DNA of 64,000 nt. It comes from Paenibacillus sp. GTDB lineage: Bacteria; Bacillota; Bacilli; Paenibacillales; Paenibacillaceae. The stretch is taken from assembly GCA_017512705.1 (NCBI GenBank), contig JAFWEX010000084.1, forward strand, positions 1 to 64,000. Direction: 5' to 3'. The position numbers were made by a program, and so were the translations under genes. Positions 29,214 through 38,042 of this stretch are shown here, piece after piece (the stretch's first letter is position 1; each line of letters starts with the position of its first letter). The notes under the pieces are model-generated. The model did not search any database. It was given only the letters and a program-made list of their open reading frames with translations, and had not been told where the DNA came from.

Positions 29214-30155
29214 ATGAAACGATTTGATTTTTTCACAAAGCTTAATGTAGATCCTGCTAATCAGGTCATGGACAATGCTCTTCATTGGAAAGACAAAGTA
29301 TGGGCTAAAATTGCGGATACGGATATGTGGCTTAATATCATGTTCAGTTCGATTCGTATCCTCATTATTTTTATGATCACCCGAATTGTCATTAAAGTGG
29401 TGTCCCGCATTATTGATCGGTCGATGGCACGGAAGCAGGAAGGTAAAATTCGAGTTAATCCGCGGAGATTCGTAACCATTGGTGAGCTGTTAAAAAATGC
29501 AACGTCGATAACATGTAATTTTATTATGATTTTGTTATTGTTATCAGAAATCAACGTTCAGGTGGGGCCGTTGCTTGCTAGTGCGGGGGTTCTTGGGCTT
29601 GCAATCGGTTTCGGCGCACAGGGGCTCGTCAAGGATGTCATTACTGGATTCTTTATTATTTTAGAGGATCAGTTCGCTGTAGGAGATGTAATTCAGACAG
29701 GTACGTATAAAGGAACGGTTGAGGTCATTGGCTTAAGGACGACGAAACTGGTAAGCTGGCAAGGGGAAGTACATATCATTCCCAACGGTACGATTGCGAG
29801 TGTGACCAACTATTCTATGTCTAATTCTTTGGCTGTAGTGGATATTCCGATGAAGGCTGATCTGACGCTGGATGAGTCTGTACATTTGGTAAAACAATCG
29901 CTTGTTGGAATCGAGGAACGAGACCTGAATATCGTGAAGGTACCTGATGTGCTAGGTATACAGTCCATGTCGACTTCAGATTATGTTATACGTATTGTAG
30001 CTGAATGCATGCCGAATTCTAGAGCTTCGGTAGAACGTCAAATTCAGGGAGACGTAAAGAAAATTCTGGAGTATCATGAACGAAATCAGCAAGCTGCACT
30101 CGAACAGGCGGCTACACTGGATAATGATAAGGGAGATGGTGCGAGTGGAGCGTAA
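29214..30155 (+). CDS. Small-conductance mechanosensitive channel (MscS family)
   Basis: 313 residues. Three transmembrane helices (about 45-65, 90-110, 115-140) are followed by the MscS pore signature GLAIGFGAQGLVKDVITGFFIILEDQFAVGDVI (quoted in part: GFGAQGLVKDV) and the beta domain. Resembles B. subtilis YkuT. It releases solutes on hypo-osmotic shock. The last residues overlap the start of yyzM. Confidence 0.9.
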   Translation: MKRFDFFTKLNVDPANQVMDNALHWKDKVWAKIADTDMWLNIMFSSIRILIIFMITRIVIKVVSRIIDRSMARKQEGKIRVNPRRFVTIGELLKNATSITCNFIMILLLLSEINVQVGPLLASAGVLGLAIGFGAQGLVKDVITGFFIILEDQFAVGDVIQTGTYKGTVEVIGLRTTKLVSWQGEVHIIPNGTIASVTNYSMSNSLAVVDIPMKADLTLDESVHLVKQSLVGIEERDLNIVKVPDVLGIQSMSTSDYVIRIVAECMPNSRASVERQIQGDVKKILEYHERNQQAALEQAATLDNDKGDGASGA

Positions 30156-30354
30156 AATTTTTCAACTCGGGGATATTGTACAGATGAAAAAGCAGCATCC
30201 CTGTGGCAGCAATGAGATGGAAATCATTCGCATGGGTATGGATATTCGGATCAAGTGTGTTGGTTGCAAACACAGTGTGTTGATCCCCAGAGCCAAGTTT
30301 GAAAAAAACTTGAAAAAAGTATTGCGTTCGGCAGAAGAGCCAGAGTCGATGTAG
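30145..30354 (+). CDS. yyzM: DUF951 protein YyzM
   Basis: 69 residues from the GTG at 30145, with AAGGGAG nine bases upstream; the annotated longer frame is unlikely. The core GDIVQMKKQHPCGSNEMEII and KCVGCKHSVLIPR is the full DUF951 signature, including a possible zinc site from the cysteines in PCGS and KCVGC. It overlaps the mscS stop by 11 bases. Its function is unknown; in Bacillus it also sits near the origin after parB. Confidence 0.85.
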   Translation: MERKIFQLGDIVQMKKQHPCGSNEMEIIRMGMDIRIKCVGCKHSVLIPRAKFEKNLKKVLRSAEEPESM

Positions 30355-30457
30355 GGGCAAAAACTTAATGTGCCGTGATCTGTATCTGATATGTTTCGAT
30401 GATGAGGATGTCTGTCAAATCACGAAAATAACGTTTACATGCAGACCGCTACAGGTA

Positions 30458-30486
30458 TTGCTTTCCTCATACAAGCATGCTATAAT
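30458..30486 (+). promoter_or_regulatory. tRNA-Ser promoter
   Basis: TTGCTT (30458-30463), 17 bases, perfect TATAAT (30481-30486). The predicted start of transcription is just before the tRNA at 30499. Confidence 0.8.
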
Positions 30487-30498
30487 CAATTCTGCTGC

Positions 30499-30589
30499 GG
30501 AAAGGTACCCAAGAGGCCCAAGGGGGCTGACTCGAAATCAGCTAGGCGTGTCACAGCGTGCGTGGGTTCGAATCCCACCCTTTCCGCCA
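30499..30589 (+). tRNA. tRNA-Ser (anticodon CGA)
   Basis: Acceptor arms GGAAAGG/CCTTTCC, a long variable arm (class II), T arm GTGGGTTCGAATCCCAC and an encoded CCA end. The anticodon stem GCTGA/TCAGC encloses CTCGAAA, so the anticodon is CGA reading UCG. 91 bases including CCA. Confidence 0.96.
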
Positions 30590-30676
30590 CTTCAATCTTT
30601 TGGTTGAGTGGTTAAAGTGTACGAGTGAATATAGATCCCTTGAAACGGGATTATGGATAAATAAATGAAACGAAAG

Positions 30677-30703
30677 AGACTTTCCCATTGGAAAGTCTTT
30701 TTT
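30677..30703 (+). terminator. tRNA-Ser terminator
   Basis: AGACTTTCC (30677-30685) pairs with GGAAAGTCT (30690-30698) around CATT and is followed by TTTTT. Confidence 0.88.
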
Positions 30704-30751
30704 AAATTCGAAAAAGTACATCAGCGCATAAGTGTAAATAAGAACATAAGA

Positions 30752-30780
30752 ACAAAAAATAAAGAGCCCCGAAGGGCTCT
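30752..30780 (-). terminator. Terminator for minus-strand yjzC
   Basis: AGAGCCC/GGGCTCT (30763-30769 with 30774-30780) is followed on the minus strand by TTATTTTTTG. It faces the tRNA terminator and ends transcription from the right. The gap 30781-31033 between it and yjzC shows no supported gene on either strand. Confidence 0.75.
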
Positions 30781-31033
30781 CTATCCGGCGGCACATGTTT
30801 AGTTAGATCACAATCGGTCGTAACGACAGAAACGCTGGCTGTACTGCTTGCAGCAATACCTGTGTTTCAGACAATGGTCTTACGCACCCACAAGCTTCTT
30901 ATATTACGTGATGCATCTCCAACAGCGAAAAATCGGCTTCGTTGTCCAACGGAACCACACCTCTCTCGTGTACCGCCTGATTGTATTATGTGCAATCTGG
31001 GCTTTTATATACATGATGCTGAAAAAAATAAAC

Positions 31034-31228
31034 TTAGTGGACGCGAGCTTTGGTTAGCTTTTTCCATTTACGATTGTGATTGCTCGTTTCGGGAAAGGCT
31101 TCACCTTTTTTCAAGGTTACACGCTTTGGATCATTAATCTCCGTGTGAAAACTTCTCTCTCCAACTTCAGTATACTCTCCATCATTCGGAGCTTTGTCTC
31201 CTGGTTCGAACTCGGTTCTTTCACCCAT
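31034..31228 (-). CDS. YjzC-like small protein
   Basis: 64 residues from the ATG at 31228 (GGAGGAGG nine bases upstream); the frame continues to 31318 without support. MGERTEFEPGDKAPNDGEYTE with the later VTLKKGEAFPETSNHNRKW resembles the YjzC family of unknown function. It is a minus-strand gene in a plus-strand region. Confidence 0.7.
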   Translation of the reverse strand: MGERTEFEPGDKAPNDGEYTEVGERSFHTEINDPKRVTLKKGEAFPETSNHNRKWKKLTKARVH

Positions 31229-31338
31229 AATCAGCAGCCTCCTCCACATAATGAGATCATTGTTACTTCTATAGTGTGTTTCAGCAGAGGGCGGAACATG
31301 TCGGGGATTATGTACCAATATGTACAGGGAACGTTTGC

Positions 31339-31367
31339 TTGCATTTGATCAGTGTATTTGTTATATT
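31339..31367 (+). promoter_or_regulatory. rpsF operon promoter
   Basis: TTGCAT (31339-31344), 17 bases, TATATT (31362-31367). The leader of about 70 bases contains CTCAACCTGGATTGAG, a small hairpin that may take part in S6:S18 feedback, though I cannot identify the motif with confidence. Confidence 0.75.
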
Positions 31368-31443
31368 AATATAGTTCGAGTTTGTGCTCGTTCCTTGCTC
31401 TCAACCTGGATTGAGGGCCAGAGTCCATAAGGAGGTGAAAATT

Positions 31444-31737
31444 ATGCACAAATATGAAGTCATGTACATTATTCGTCCAGACGTTGAGCAAGAAGTTGTT
31501 CAAGCTACAGTCGAAAAATTCCAAGGCATCATCTCCAACGGCGGTGGTGAGATTACTGCTCACGACGTTATGGGTAAACGCCGTCTTGCGTATGAGATCG
31601 AAAAATTCCGTGATGGTGTTTATGTTCTGGTAAACTTCACTGCTGAACCAGCAGTAGTTACTGAGCTTGAGCGTCTCATGAAGATTTCTGACGAAGTAAT
31701 TCGTTATCTCATTACCAACGACGTTAAGTCTGCCTAA
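31444..31737 (+). CDS. rpsF: 30S ribosomal protein S6
   Basis: 97 residues from the ATG at 31444, which has AAGGAGGTG eight bases upstream; an upstream extension of the frame is not used. MHKYEVMYIIRPDVEQE and GKRRLAYEIEKFRDGVYVLV are typical S6. S6 binds S18 in the 30S platform, and the two genes flank ssb here in the classic rpsF-ssb-rpsR order. Confidence 0.97.
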   Translation: MHKYEVMYIIRPDVEQEVVQATVEKFQGIISNGGGEITAHDVMGKRRLAYEIEKFRDGVYVLVNFTAEPAVVTELERLMKISDEVIRYLITNDVKSA

Positions 31738-31788
31738 GACGACAACTCGTGATTAACGCACCAATACGCTCAGAAGGAGGGGATTACA

Positions 31789-32277
31789 TTGTTGAACCGT
31801 GTCATTCTGATCGGCCGGTTAACCCGGGATCCTGAATTGCGTTATACTCCAGCTGGAGTAGCCGTGACACAATTCACTTTGGCCGTAGACAGACCGTTTA
31901 CAAGCCAAGGAGGAGAGCGGGAAGCAGATTTTATTCCGGTCGTAACCTGGAGACAGCTTGCTGAGACTTGTGCAAACTATTTGCGCAAAGGACGTCTCGC
32001 TGCAGTTGAAGGACGCATTCAAGTACGGAACTACGAGAATAACGAAGGAAAACGTGTATACGTGACCGAAGTCATTGCCGATAATGTCCGTTTCTTGGAG
32101 TCAGCTAACCGCGAAGGCGGTGGCGGCGGGGGACAACCTATGCGTGAAGAGCCTTCTTATGGAGGCGGCGGCGGACGTGCAAGCAATAATAATAATGCTG
32201 CGCGTAGCAACAATCAGGATCCTTTTTCCGATGACGGAAAACCGATTGATATTTCGGATGATGATTTGCCATTTTAA
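31789..32277 (+). CDS. ssb: Single-stranded DNA-binding protein
   Basis: 162 residues. Start TTG with AAGGAGGGG before it; the protein begins [21 protein letters not shown] as in B. subtilis SsbA. The OB fold covers about 1-105, then a Gly/Asn-rich linker and the acidic tip SDDDLPF that recruits replication and repair partners. Essential for replication. Confidence 0.97.
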   Translation: MLNRVILIGRLTRDPELRYTPAGVAVTQFTLAVDRPFTSQGGEREADFIPVVTWRQLAETCANYLRKGRLAAVEGRIQVRNYENNEGKRVYVTEVIADNVRFLESANREGGGGGGQPMREEPSYGGGGGRASNNNNAARSNNQDPFSDDGKPIDISDDDLPF

Positions 32278-32334
32278 CGTGAGCCGATACTCGCTACGAG
32301 ATATGGGTTACATGATAGGAAAGGACTGAAAAGC

Positions 32335-32604
32335 ATGGGCTTCAAGCAAAGAGAAGGCGGAGACGATAAAAGACCGGCACGTCGTGGTGGTCGTAACAAA
32401 CGTCGTAAAGTGTGCTTCTTCACAGCGAACAAAATTACTCACATCGATTATAAAGATACGGACTTGCTTCGTAAATTTATCAGCGAACGTGGAAAAATTT
32501 TGCCACGCCGTGTAACAGGTACTAGCGCTAAATATCAACGCATGCTGACGATTGCAATCAAACGCTCCCGTCAAATCGCATTGCTGCCATACACAACTGA
32601 GTAG
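32335..32604 (+). CDS. rpsR: 30S ribosomal protein S18
   Basis: 89 residues. The basic core [20 protein letters not shown] and the later [12 protein letters not shown]... [20 protein letters not shown] are the S18 signature, with a longer charged N-terminus. One CysX residue occurs at KVCFF, so it is probably the zinc-independent form. Followed by a strong terminator. Confidence 0.97.
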   Translation: MGFKQREGGDDKRPARRGGRNKRRKVCFFTANKITHIDYKDTDLLRKFISERGKILPRRVTGTSAKYQRMLTIAIKRSRQIALLPYTTE

Positions 32605-32627
32605 TATTACTCAGTTCTCATACAAGA

Positions 32628-32656
32628 GCAGTCGGCTTATAGCCGGCTGCTTTTTT
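32628..32656 (+). terminator. rpsF-ssb-rpsR terminator
   Basis: GCAGTCGGCT (32628-32637) pairs with AGCCGGCTGC (32641-32650), one G-U pair, followed by TTTTTT. Confidence 0.9.
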
Positions 32657-32853
32657 GTATTCTCAGAGCTTGTTAGCGTATCATGTAAGGATGAAAAATG
32701 AGGAAAATGAAAACGTATAATCATGTAATTTTCCAGTAAGAGCTTTTGGAGCTAAGATGAATTATAATAGAGTTTAGCTTATCGAAGTTGTATCAATTCA
32801 ATACTAATCTATTGAACAAGAATTTATCGATTAGATCAAACTCGGGAGAATAT

Positions 32854-33447
32854 ATGAATTCATCACAACGTCAAGGAAAACAGCGAACAAAGAAAAGCTT
32901 GAGAAATTGGTTGATCGCAACACTTATTTTGTCCTTAGTGTACCTGTGGCTGCAACAGAAGGGAGATTTGGGGGAGAAATGGTTGGGTGAAACAATCCCA
33001 GAGCCGTTGCCCATTTCCGGATTACATCCAGTTGTTGCTGAGAATGAAGGAGTACTCATTCGTATGGCTGCCAGACGAGGTATAGAAGTTGTGATTACAC
33101 ACGGATTCCGTAGTATAGAAGAGCAAAATGCCCTTTTTGCTCAGGGACGATCGGCTTCAGGAAGCATTGTAACGAATGCAAGAGGAGGGGAATCCTATCA
33201 TAATTATGGACTTGCCATTGATTTTGCCTTGAGAACCCCTGATGGAGATATTGTGTGGGATATGGAACGCGACGATAATGGTAACGGTAAAGCAGACTGG
33301 ATGGAAGTTGTTGATTTGGCTAAAGGGATGGGGTTTACCTGGGGGGGAGACTGGACAGACTTTCCCGACTATCCTCATTTGCAGATGGATTTTGGTTTGA
33401 GTATTCGAGATCTAAAGCGTGGAAAGAGGCCCCCTTTAAGACCATAG
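32854..33447 (+). CDS. M15 family peptidase (peptidoglycan L-Ala-D-Glu or D,D-type)
   Basis: 197 residues from the ATG at 32854 (GGGAGA just upstream). A basic N-terminus and one membrane anchor (about 20-35) precede an extracellular domain. Zinc ligands of the M15/VanY fold appear in SYHNYGLAIDFA (His, Asp) and in the C-terminal YPHLQM (His); HGFRSIEEQNALFAQGR precedes them. It resembles CwlK-type endopeptidases that cut peptide stems. Cell-wall remodelling outside the membrane is the likely role; the exact bond is not certain. Confidence 0.82.
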   Translation: MNSSQRQGKQRTKKSLRNWLIATLILSLVYLWLQQKGDLGEKWLGETIPEPLPISGLHPVVAENEGVLIRMAARRGIEVVITHGFRSIEEQNALFAQGRSASGSIVTNARGGESYHNYGLAIDFALRTPDGDIVWDMERDDNGNGKADWMEVVDLAKGMGFTWGGDWTDFPDYPHLQMDFGLSIRDLKRGKRPPLRP

Positions 33448-33484
33448 ATATAGTAATATATATTCATAATACTGCATAATTACC

Positions 33485-33517
33485 AAAAAAGTCCTGCTAC
33501 AAGCAGGACTTTTTTCT
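33485..33517 (+). terminator. Bidirectional terminator after the M15 peptidase
   Basis: AAAAAAGTCCTGC (33485-33497) pairs with GCAGGACTTTTTT around TACAA; the A and T tracts on both sides make it work in either direction. Confidence 0.9.
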
Positions 33518-33942
33518 TTCTTTTGTAAAATAAATGTTCAAAAATTACAATTAGCTCTTTACAGCATCAAATAAATAAAACTATACTAGAATAACTAGAT
33601 TTTAACTCTGATCTTACAAAACTCGAATAAATGTATTCAAAAAACGATATACATCCGTATATTAGTAAATAGTGTTAACCATAGGATTCCTTAAACATAA
33701 CATGATAATGACATATTATAATACATTTCAGAGTTTTTAATTAGTTTACACCACCCTATATGTTATAGTCATGTCATATCTATACTTTAAAAGGAAGATG
33801 CGACAGATGTCTCTCCTATGTAAGTATGCGCTTTCAATTGATATATTCTAAAATAACCACGCTTTATATGCCTTTTTACTAAAACATTTACCCAAAAGTG
33901 CCCCATAAGAAAACAATTATTCCAAAAAAACTCAAAAAGTGA

Positions 33943-33971
33943 TTGACGTCAACTAAAATTACACTTATGAT
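33943..33971 (+). promoter_or_regulatory. opp operon promoter 1
   Basis: TTGACG (33943-33948), 17 bases, TATGAT (33966-33971). A perfect inverted repeat ATAATTCC-GCTA-GGAATTAT follows at 33991-34010, in the early transcript, and may be an operator or hairpin. The rest of 33518-33942 is very A/T-rich without a supported gene. Confidence 0.65.
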
Positions 33972-34019
33972 TACAGTAATTATTTGTATAATAATTCCGC
34001 TAGGAATTATCAACATTAA

Positions 34020-34050
34020 TTGACCAATGGTTTAATTCGAAGTCTATAAT
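34020..34050 (+). promoter_or_regulatory. opp operon promoter 2
   Basis: TTGACC (34020-34025) and TATAAT (34045-34050) with 19-base spacing, slightly long. It would give a leader of about 130 bases to oppD. Confidence 0.4.
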
Positions 34051-34184
34051 CTGGTTCCTGTCAACGTTAAGGTATTTTGTATACAATTCTGTTCAATTTA
34101 TAGTAGAACATGGAAATATACAGTGGATGCATTCTTCTACTCACGAATACAGTCTGCGGAAATTACGGGGTTAGGGTGATTGAT

Positions 34185-35183
34185 TTGAATAATGAGCTAT
34201 TGGAAGTCAGAGATCTTACGACATCATTCAGAATTGAAGATGACTATTACGCAGCAGTTGATCACGTAAACCTTAAAGTCAAGAAAAATGAGGTATTGGC
34301 AATTGTAGGTGAGTCGGGCTCAGGTAAGAGTGCGTTTGCATTCTCTCTTATGGGATTGCATAACAAGGCTAGAATTGAAGGCCAGATTCTATACAAAGGA
34401 AAGGATATTGCCAACATTCCCCCAAATCAATTGAATAAACTTCGCGGTAAAGAAATGGCGATGATCTTTCAGGACCCTTTATCCGCACTAAATCCCTTAA
34501 TGATCATAGGTGAACAGATTGAAGAGATCCTTACACTTCATCAACCCAAGCTGTCTTCCAAAGAGAAGCGGGAAAAGGTCATTCACTTATTGAACCAAGT
34601 AGGGATTCCACGTCCCGAACAAATATATAAGCAATATCCTCACGAACTATCTGGTGGCATGAGACAACGGATTGTTATTGCGATCGCAATTGCCAATAAA
34701 CCAGAACTACTGATTGCCGACGAACCAACAACAGCACTTGACGTTACTATTCAGCTACAAATTCTCGAATTAATTAGAGAGTTAAAGAATGAGATTAATG
34801 CTGGGATTATTCTTATCACGCATGATCTTGGTGTAGTGGCCGAGATGGCCGATCGAGTAGCCGTCATGTATGCAGGCGAAATTGTTGAAATTGCGGATAT
34901 CTTCACGTTAATGACTGATGCGAAACATCCGTATACTCGTTCGTTACTGAACTCTATTCCCACCATTACTGAAGAAAAATCAAAATTGCATGTCATACAA
35001 GGCATTGTGCCTTCTCTTAAAAATCTTCCAAGGCAGGGGTGCCGATTCAAGGCTCGTATTCCGTGGATCAGCGATTCAGCTCATGAAGAAAACCCGCAGA
35101 TGCATGAAATTGCACCAGGTCACTTTGTAAGGTGTACCTGTTATCAGCACTTTCATTTTCCTGATCAAGCGGAGGAGGAATAA
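34185..35183 (+). CDS. oppD: Oligopeptide ABC transporter ATP-binding protein (OppD-like)
   Basis: 332 residues from the TTG at 34185, chosen because TAGGGTG lies seven bases upstream and the family N-terminus then fits; a GTG at 34176 is an alternative and the ATG at 34110 is too far up. Walker A GESGSGKSA, signature LSGGMRQRI and Walker B LLIADEPTTALD are intact. The C-terminal oligopeptide domain ends GCRFKARIPWI...GHFVRCTCY: two cysteines of the usual four-Cys pattern are replaced (RIP for RCP). First of five co-directional genes; it energises uptake with oppF. Confidence 0.88.
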   Translation: MNNELLEVRDLTTSFRIEDDYYAAVDHVNLKVKKNEVLAIVGESGSGKSAFAFSLMGLHNKARIEGQILYKGKDIANIPPNQLNKLRGKEMAMIFQDPLSALNPLMIIGEQIEEILTLHQPKLSSKEKREKVIHLLNQVGIPRPEQIYKQYPHELSGGMRQRIVIAIAIANKPELLIADEPTTALDVTIQLQILELIRELKNEINAGIILITHDLGVVAEMADRVAVMYAGEIVEIADIFTLMTDAKHPYTRSLLNSIPTITEEKSKLHVIQGIVPSLKNLPRQGCRFKARIPWISDSAHEENPQMHEIAPGHFVRCTCYQHFHFPDQAEEE

Positions 35184-35187
35184 CCTA

Positions 35188-36120
35188 ATGGCATTACTCG
35201 AAGTAGAAGGACTCAAAATACACTTTCCGATTCGCGGTGGATTACTCAAACGGGAGATTGGTAATGTAAAAGCAGTTGATGATGTCAGTTTTTCCATTGA
35301 AGAAGGACAAACGTATGGTCTTGTAGGGGAGTCAGGTTCAGGGAAGACAACAACAGGCAGGGCAATCATTGGTCTGAATCATGTAACGGCTGGCAAAATT
35401 TTATTTAATGGCAAGGACTTGACGAAAGAACGACGCAAAGATCGTCAACTTCAGCGAGATGTACAGATGATTTTCCAAGATCCGTATTCTTCTCTTAATC
35501 CTAAAAAGCGGGTTATGGATATTATTGCTGAACCACTTCGTAACTATGAGCGACTGACGGCAACAGAGGAAAAGAGACAGGTCAGTAATTTGTTAGAGAA
35601 GGTAGGGCTTAGTCCTGAGTCTATCTACAAGTACCCTCACGAATTTTCAGGGGGACAGCGTCAACGGATCGGAATTGCGCGTGCGATTGCACTCAAGCCA
35701 AAGTTGATCATTGCTGATGAGCCTGTATCAGCGTTAGATGTATCCGTACAGGCCCAAGTGCTCAACTTCATGCAGGAGATTCAGAAGGAATTGAATCTGA
35801 CGTATTTGTTTATTAGCCACGATCTGGGCATTATTCGCCATATGTGCGACCAGATTGGGATTATGTATAAAGGTCGATATGTAGAACAAGGGACAACGGA
35901 TGATATTTTTGAGAATCCTCAGCATATATATACTAAACGTCTTATCGCAGCGATTCCGGATATGGACCCAACCAAACGTGAGGACATGATAGCTTTCCGA
36001 CAGCAGATCAAATCCGAGTATGAGAACTCATACCGCAATTTCTTCGATGAGGAAGGGCTTGCTTATTCGCTCCAATCCATCTCAAATACTCACCGGGTAG
36101 CTTTACCTCAGAAAGGTTGA
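35188..36120 (+). CDS. oppF: Oligopeptide ABC transporter ATP-binding protein (OppF-like)
   Basis: 310 residues, ATG after GGAGGAGG. The second ATPase of the transporter: Walker A GESGSGKTTTG, signature FSGGQRQRIGIA, Walker B LIIADEPVSALDVS. It begins four bases after oppD stops. The C-terminal oligopeptide extension (about 255-310) lacks the cysteine pattern. It pairs with OppD under the two permeases. Confidence 0.92.
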   Translation: MALLEVEGLKIHFPIRGGLLKREIGNVKAVDDVSFSIEEGQTYGLVGESGSGKTTTGRAIIGLNHVTAGKILFNGKDLTKERRKDRQLQRDVQMIFQDPYSSLNPKKRVMDIIAEPLRNYERLTATEEKRQVSNLLEKVGLSPESIYKYPHEFSGGQRQRIGIARAIALKPKLIIADEPVSALDVSVQAQVLNFMQEIQKELNLTYLFISHDLGIIRHMCDQIGIMYKGRYVEQGTTDDIFENPQHIYTKRLIAAIPDMDPTKREDMIAFRQQIKSEYENSYRNFFDEEGLAYSLQSISNTHRVALPQKG

Positions 36121-36127
36121 AGGCCAT

Positions 36128-37090
36128 ATGTGGAAAACGATTGTACGCCGAATATTCATCATGATACCTCAGATCATTTTGCTTAGCATTCTGGTATTCC
36201 TGATGGCTAAAGCCATGCCAGGAGACGCATTAACGGGACTGCTTGATCCGAGTGTCGACCCCAAAGCGCTCGAGGAACAGCGTGAACGACTAGGGCTGAA
36301 CAATCCATGGTATGTGCAGTATTGGGACTGGATCAGCCATGCTGCAGTAGGTGACTTTGGACAATCTTTCCGTTTCAAAATGCCAGTTACCGACCTCATT
36401 GGTCAGCGAATTGCGAATACGTTCTGGCTTGCACTAGCCACACTTGTTCTTACGTATCTCATTGCGATCCCGCTCGGCATTATCAGTGGACGTTACAACG
36501 ATACTTGGTCTGACCGTTTGATTACAGGATATACGTATCTGGGTTTTGCAGCACCACTGTTTATCTTTGCTCTAGTCATGGTCTGGATTTTCGGTTTCCA
36601 TTTTGGCTGGTTCCCGACCGGGGGGAGTGTGGCACCGGGACTTACCCCAGGGACATTTGAATATGTCATAAGTAAGATTCACCACTTGCTGCTGCCAGCA
36701 CTATCGATGGCATTAATCTCTACCGTATCAACGGTTCAATATTTACGCAGTGAGATCATTGATATCAAGCACAAAGAGTTTGTACTTACAGCGAGAGCTA
36801 AGGGTGCTTCGGAATCTCGGATCTACAACAGACATATCTTGCGAAACTCACTGTTGCCGATAGCTGCATTTTTCGGTTATGAAATAACGGGGCTGATTGG
36901 CGGAACCATCTTTATTGAAAGTATATTCAGCTATCCGGGTATGGGACAGTTGTTCCTGAATTCCATCTCATTACGGGATTTCAGCGTAGTGACTGCATTG
37001 GTTTTACTATACGGCATTGCAACAATTGTGGGATCGTTGCTGTCTGACATTATTCTGGGATTGGTTGATCCACGCATTCGCATTAAGTAA
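36128..37090 (+). CDS. oppB: Oligopeptide ABC transporter permease (OppB-like)
   Basis: 320 residues with six predicted membrane helices and the EAA-loop pattern TARAKGASESRIYNRHILRNSLLPI (partial: ARAKGASESRIYNRHILRN) that docks to the ATPases. N-terminal AMPGDALTGLLDP follows the OppB/DppB lead region. It begins seven bases after oppF. Confidence 0.92.
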   Translation: MWKTIVRRIFIMIPQIILLSILVFLMAKAMPGDALTGLLDPSVDPKALEEQRERLGLNNPWYVQYWDWISHAAVGDFGQSFRFKMPVTDLIGQRIANTFWLALATLVLTYLIAIPLGIISGRYNDTWSDRLITGYTYLGFAAPLFIFALVMVWIFGFHFGWFPTGGSVAPGLTPGTFEYVISKIHHLLLPALSMALISTVSTVQYLRSEIIDIKHKEFVLTARAKGASESRIYNRHILRNSLLPIAAFFGYEITGLIGGTIFIESIFSYPGMGQLFLNSISLRDFSVVTALVLLYGIATIVGSLLSDIILGLVDPRIRIK

Positions 37091-37118
37091 GAACTTGAAG
37101 ATTTCGGGGTGAAAACAG

Positions 37119-38024
37119 ATGAGCAGTGCCAATGATGTTGTTGTGTCTTCACAAAAGACGGATAAGAGCCCCTCTAGCTTGAGAATATTGTGGCGTGAGC
37201 TGGTCAGGGATAAAGTAGCCCTCATCTCTCTTATATTTTTGGGTCTAATTATCGTACTTGTATACGGGGCGTCCATGATCCTGGATCAGGACGAGATTGT
37301 TAAAGTGGATTTGTTTGCACTGTATGAGCCGCCTTCAGCACAGTATTGGCTGGGAACAGATTACGGCGGCCGTGATGTGTTTGGGCAACTGGTTATAGGA
37401 ACAAGAAACTCATTAACCATAGGTATTTTGGTTACGTTGATGACAGGATTCATTGGTATTCTCGTGGGTGTTCTCTCCGGATACTTCGGTGGGATGATTG
37501 ATAACATGTTCATGCGTGTGGTGGACTTTTTCATGATCCTTCCATTCCTGATGTTAGTCATCGCTTTTGTCACTGCAGTACCGAAGTATAATATCGTTTC
37601 ATTCTCACTAATAATGACGGCCTTCCTTTGGATGGGAATTGCGAGGCTCATTCGTTCCAAAGCCCTTCAGGAGGGTGAGCTGGAGTATATTAAAGCGTCT
37701 AAAACACTGGGATCTTCTCACTTTAAAATTATTGTATCTCAGCTTCTTCCCAACCTGAGTTCAATCATCATCGTAACGATGACACTGAACTTGGCGGCGA
37801 ATATTGGCCTTGAATCCGGGTTGTCTTTCTTGGGATTTGGATTCCCGGAAAGTACCCCTAGTCTTGGAACACTCGTAAGTTATGCACGTAATCCGCAGAC
37901 CTTGGAATACAGATGGTGGATATGGCTACCTGCATCACTACTAATTCTAGTATTGATGTTGAGTATAAATAATGTCGGACAGGCCTTGAAGCGTGCGACG
38001 GATGCAAGACAAAGAAGAGGTTAA
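37119..38024 (+). CDS. oppC: Oligopeptide ABC transporter permease (OppC-like)
   Basis: 301 residues. The N-terminal OppC segment (LWRELVRDKVALISLIFL) and periplasm-facing WLGTDYGGRDVFGQLVIGTRNSL are typical, as is the cytoplasmic ATPase-docking region ASKTLGSSHFKIIVSQLLPNL. Six helices in all. SD GGGTGAAA. It is followed 18 bases later by the binding-protein gene. Confidence 0.92.
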   Translation: MSSANDVVVSSQKTDKSPSSLRILWRELVRDKVALISLIFLGLIIVLVYGASMILDQDEIVKVDLFALYEPPSAQYWLGTDYGGRDVFGQLVIGTRNSLTIGILVTLMTGFIGILVGVLSGYFGGMIDNMFMRVVDFFMILPFLMLVIAFVTAVPKYNIVSFSLIMTAFLWMGIARLIRSKALQEGELEYIKASKTLGSSHFKIIVSQLLPNLSSIIIVTMTLNLAANIGLESGLSFLGFGFPESTPSLGTLVSYARNPQTLEYRWWIWLPASLLILVLMLSINNVGQALKRATDARQRRG

Positions 38025-38042
38025 AAAAGGGAGGAAAGGTTC

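Noticed and set aside
30862-31137. 91-codon plus-strand open frame with a Cys-x-x-Cys pair
   Set aside because: Overlaps yjzC on the other strand, lacks a Shine-Dalgarno site and resembles no family.
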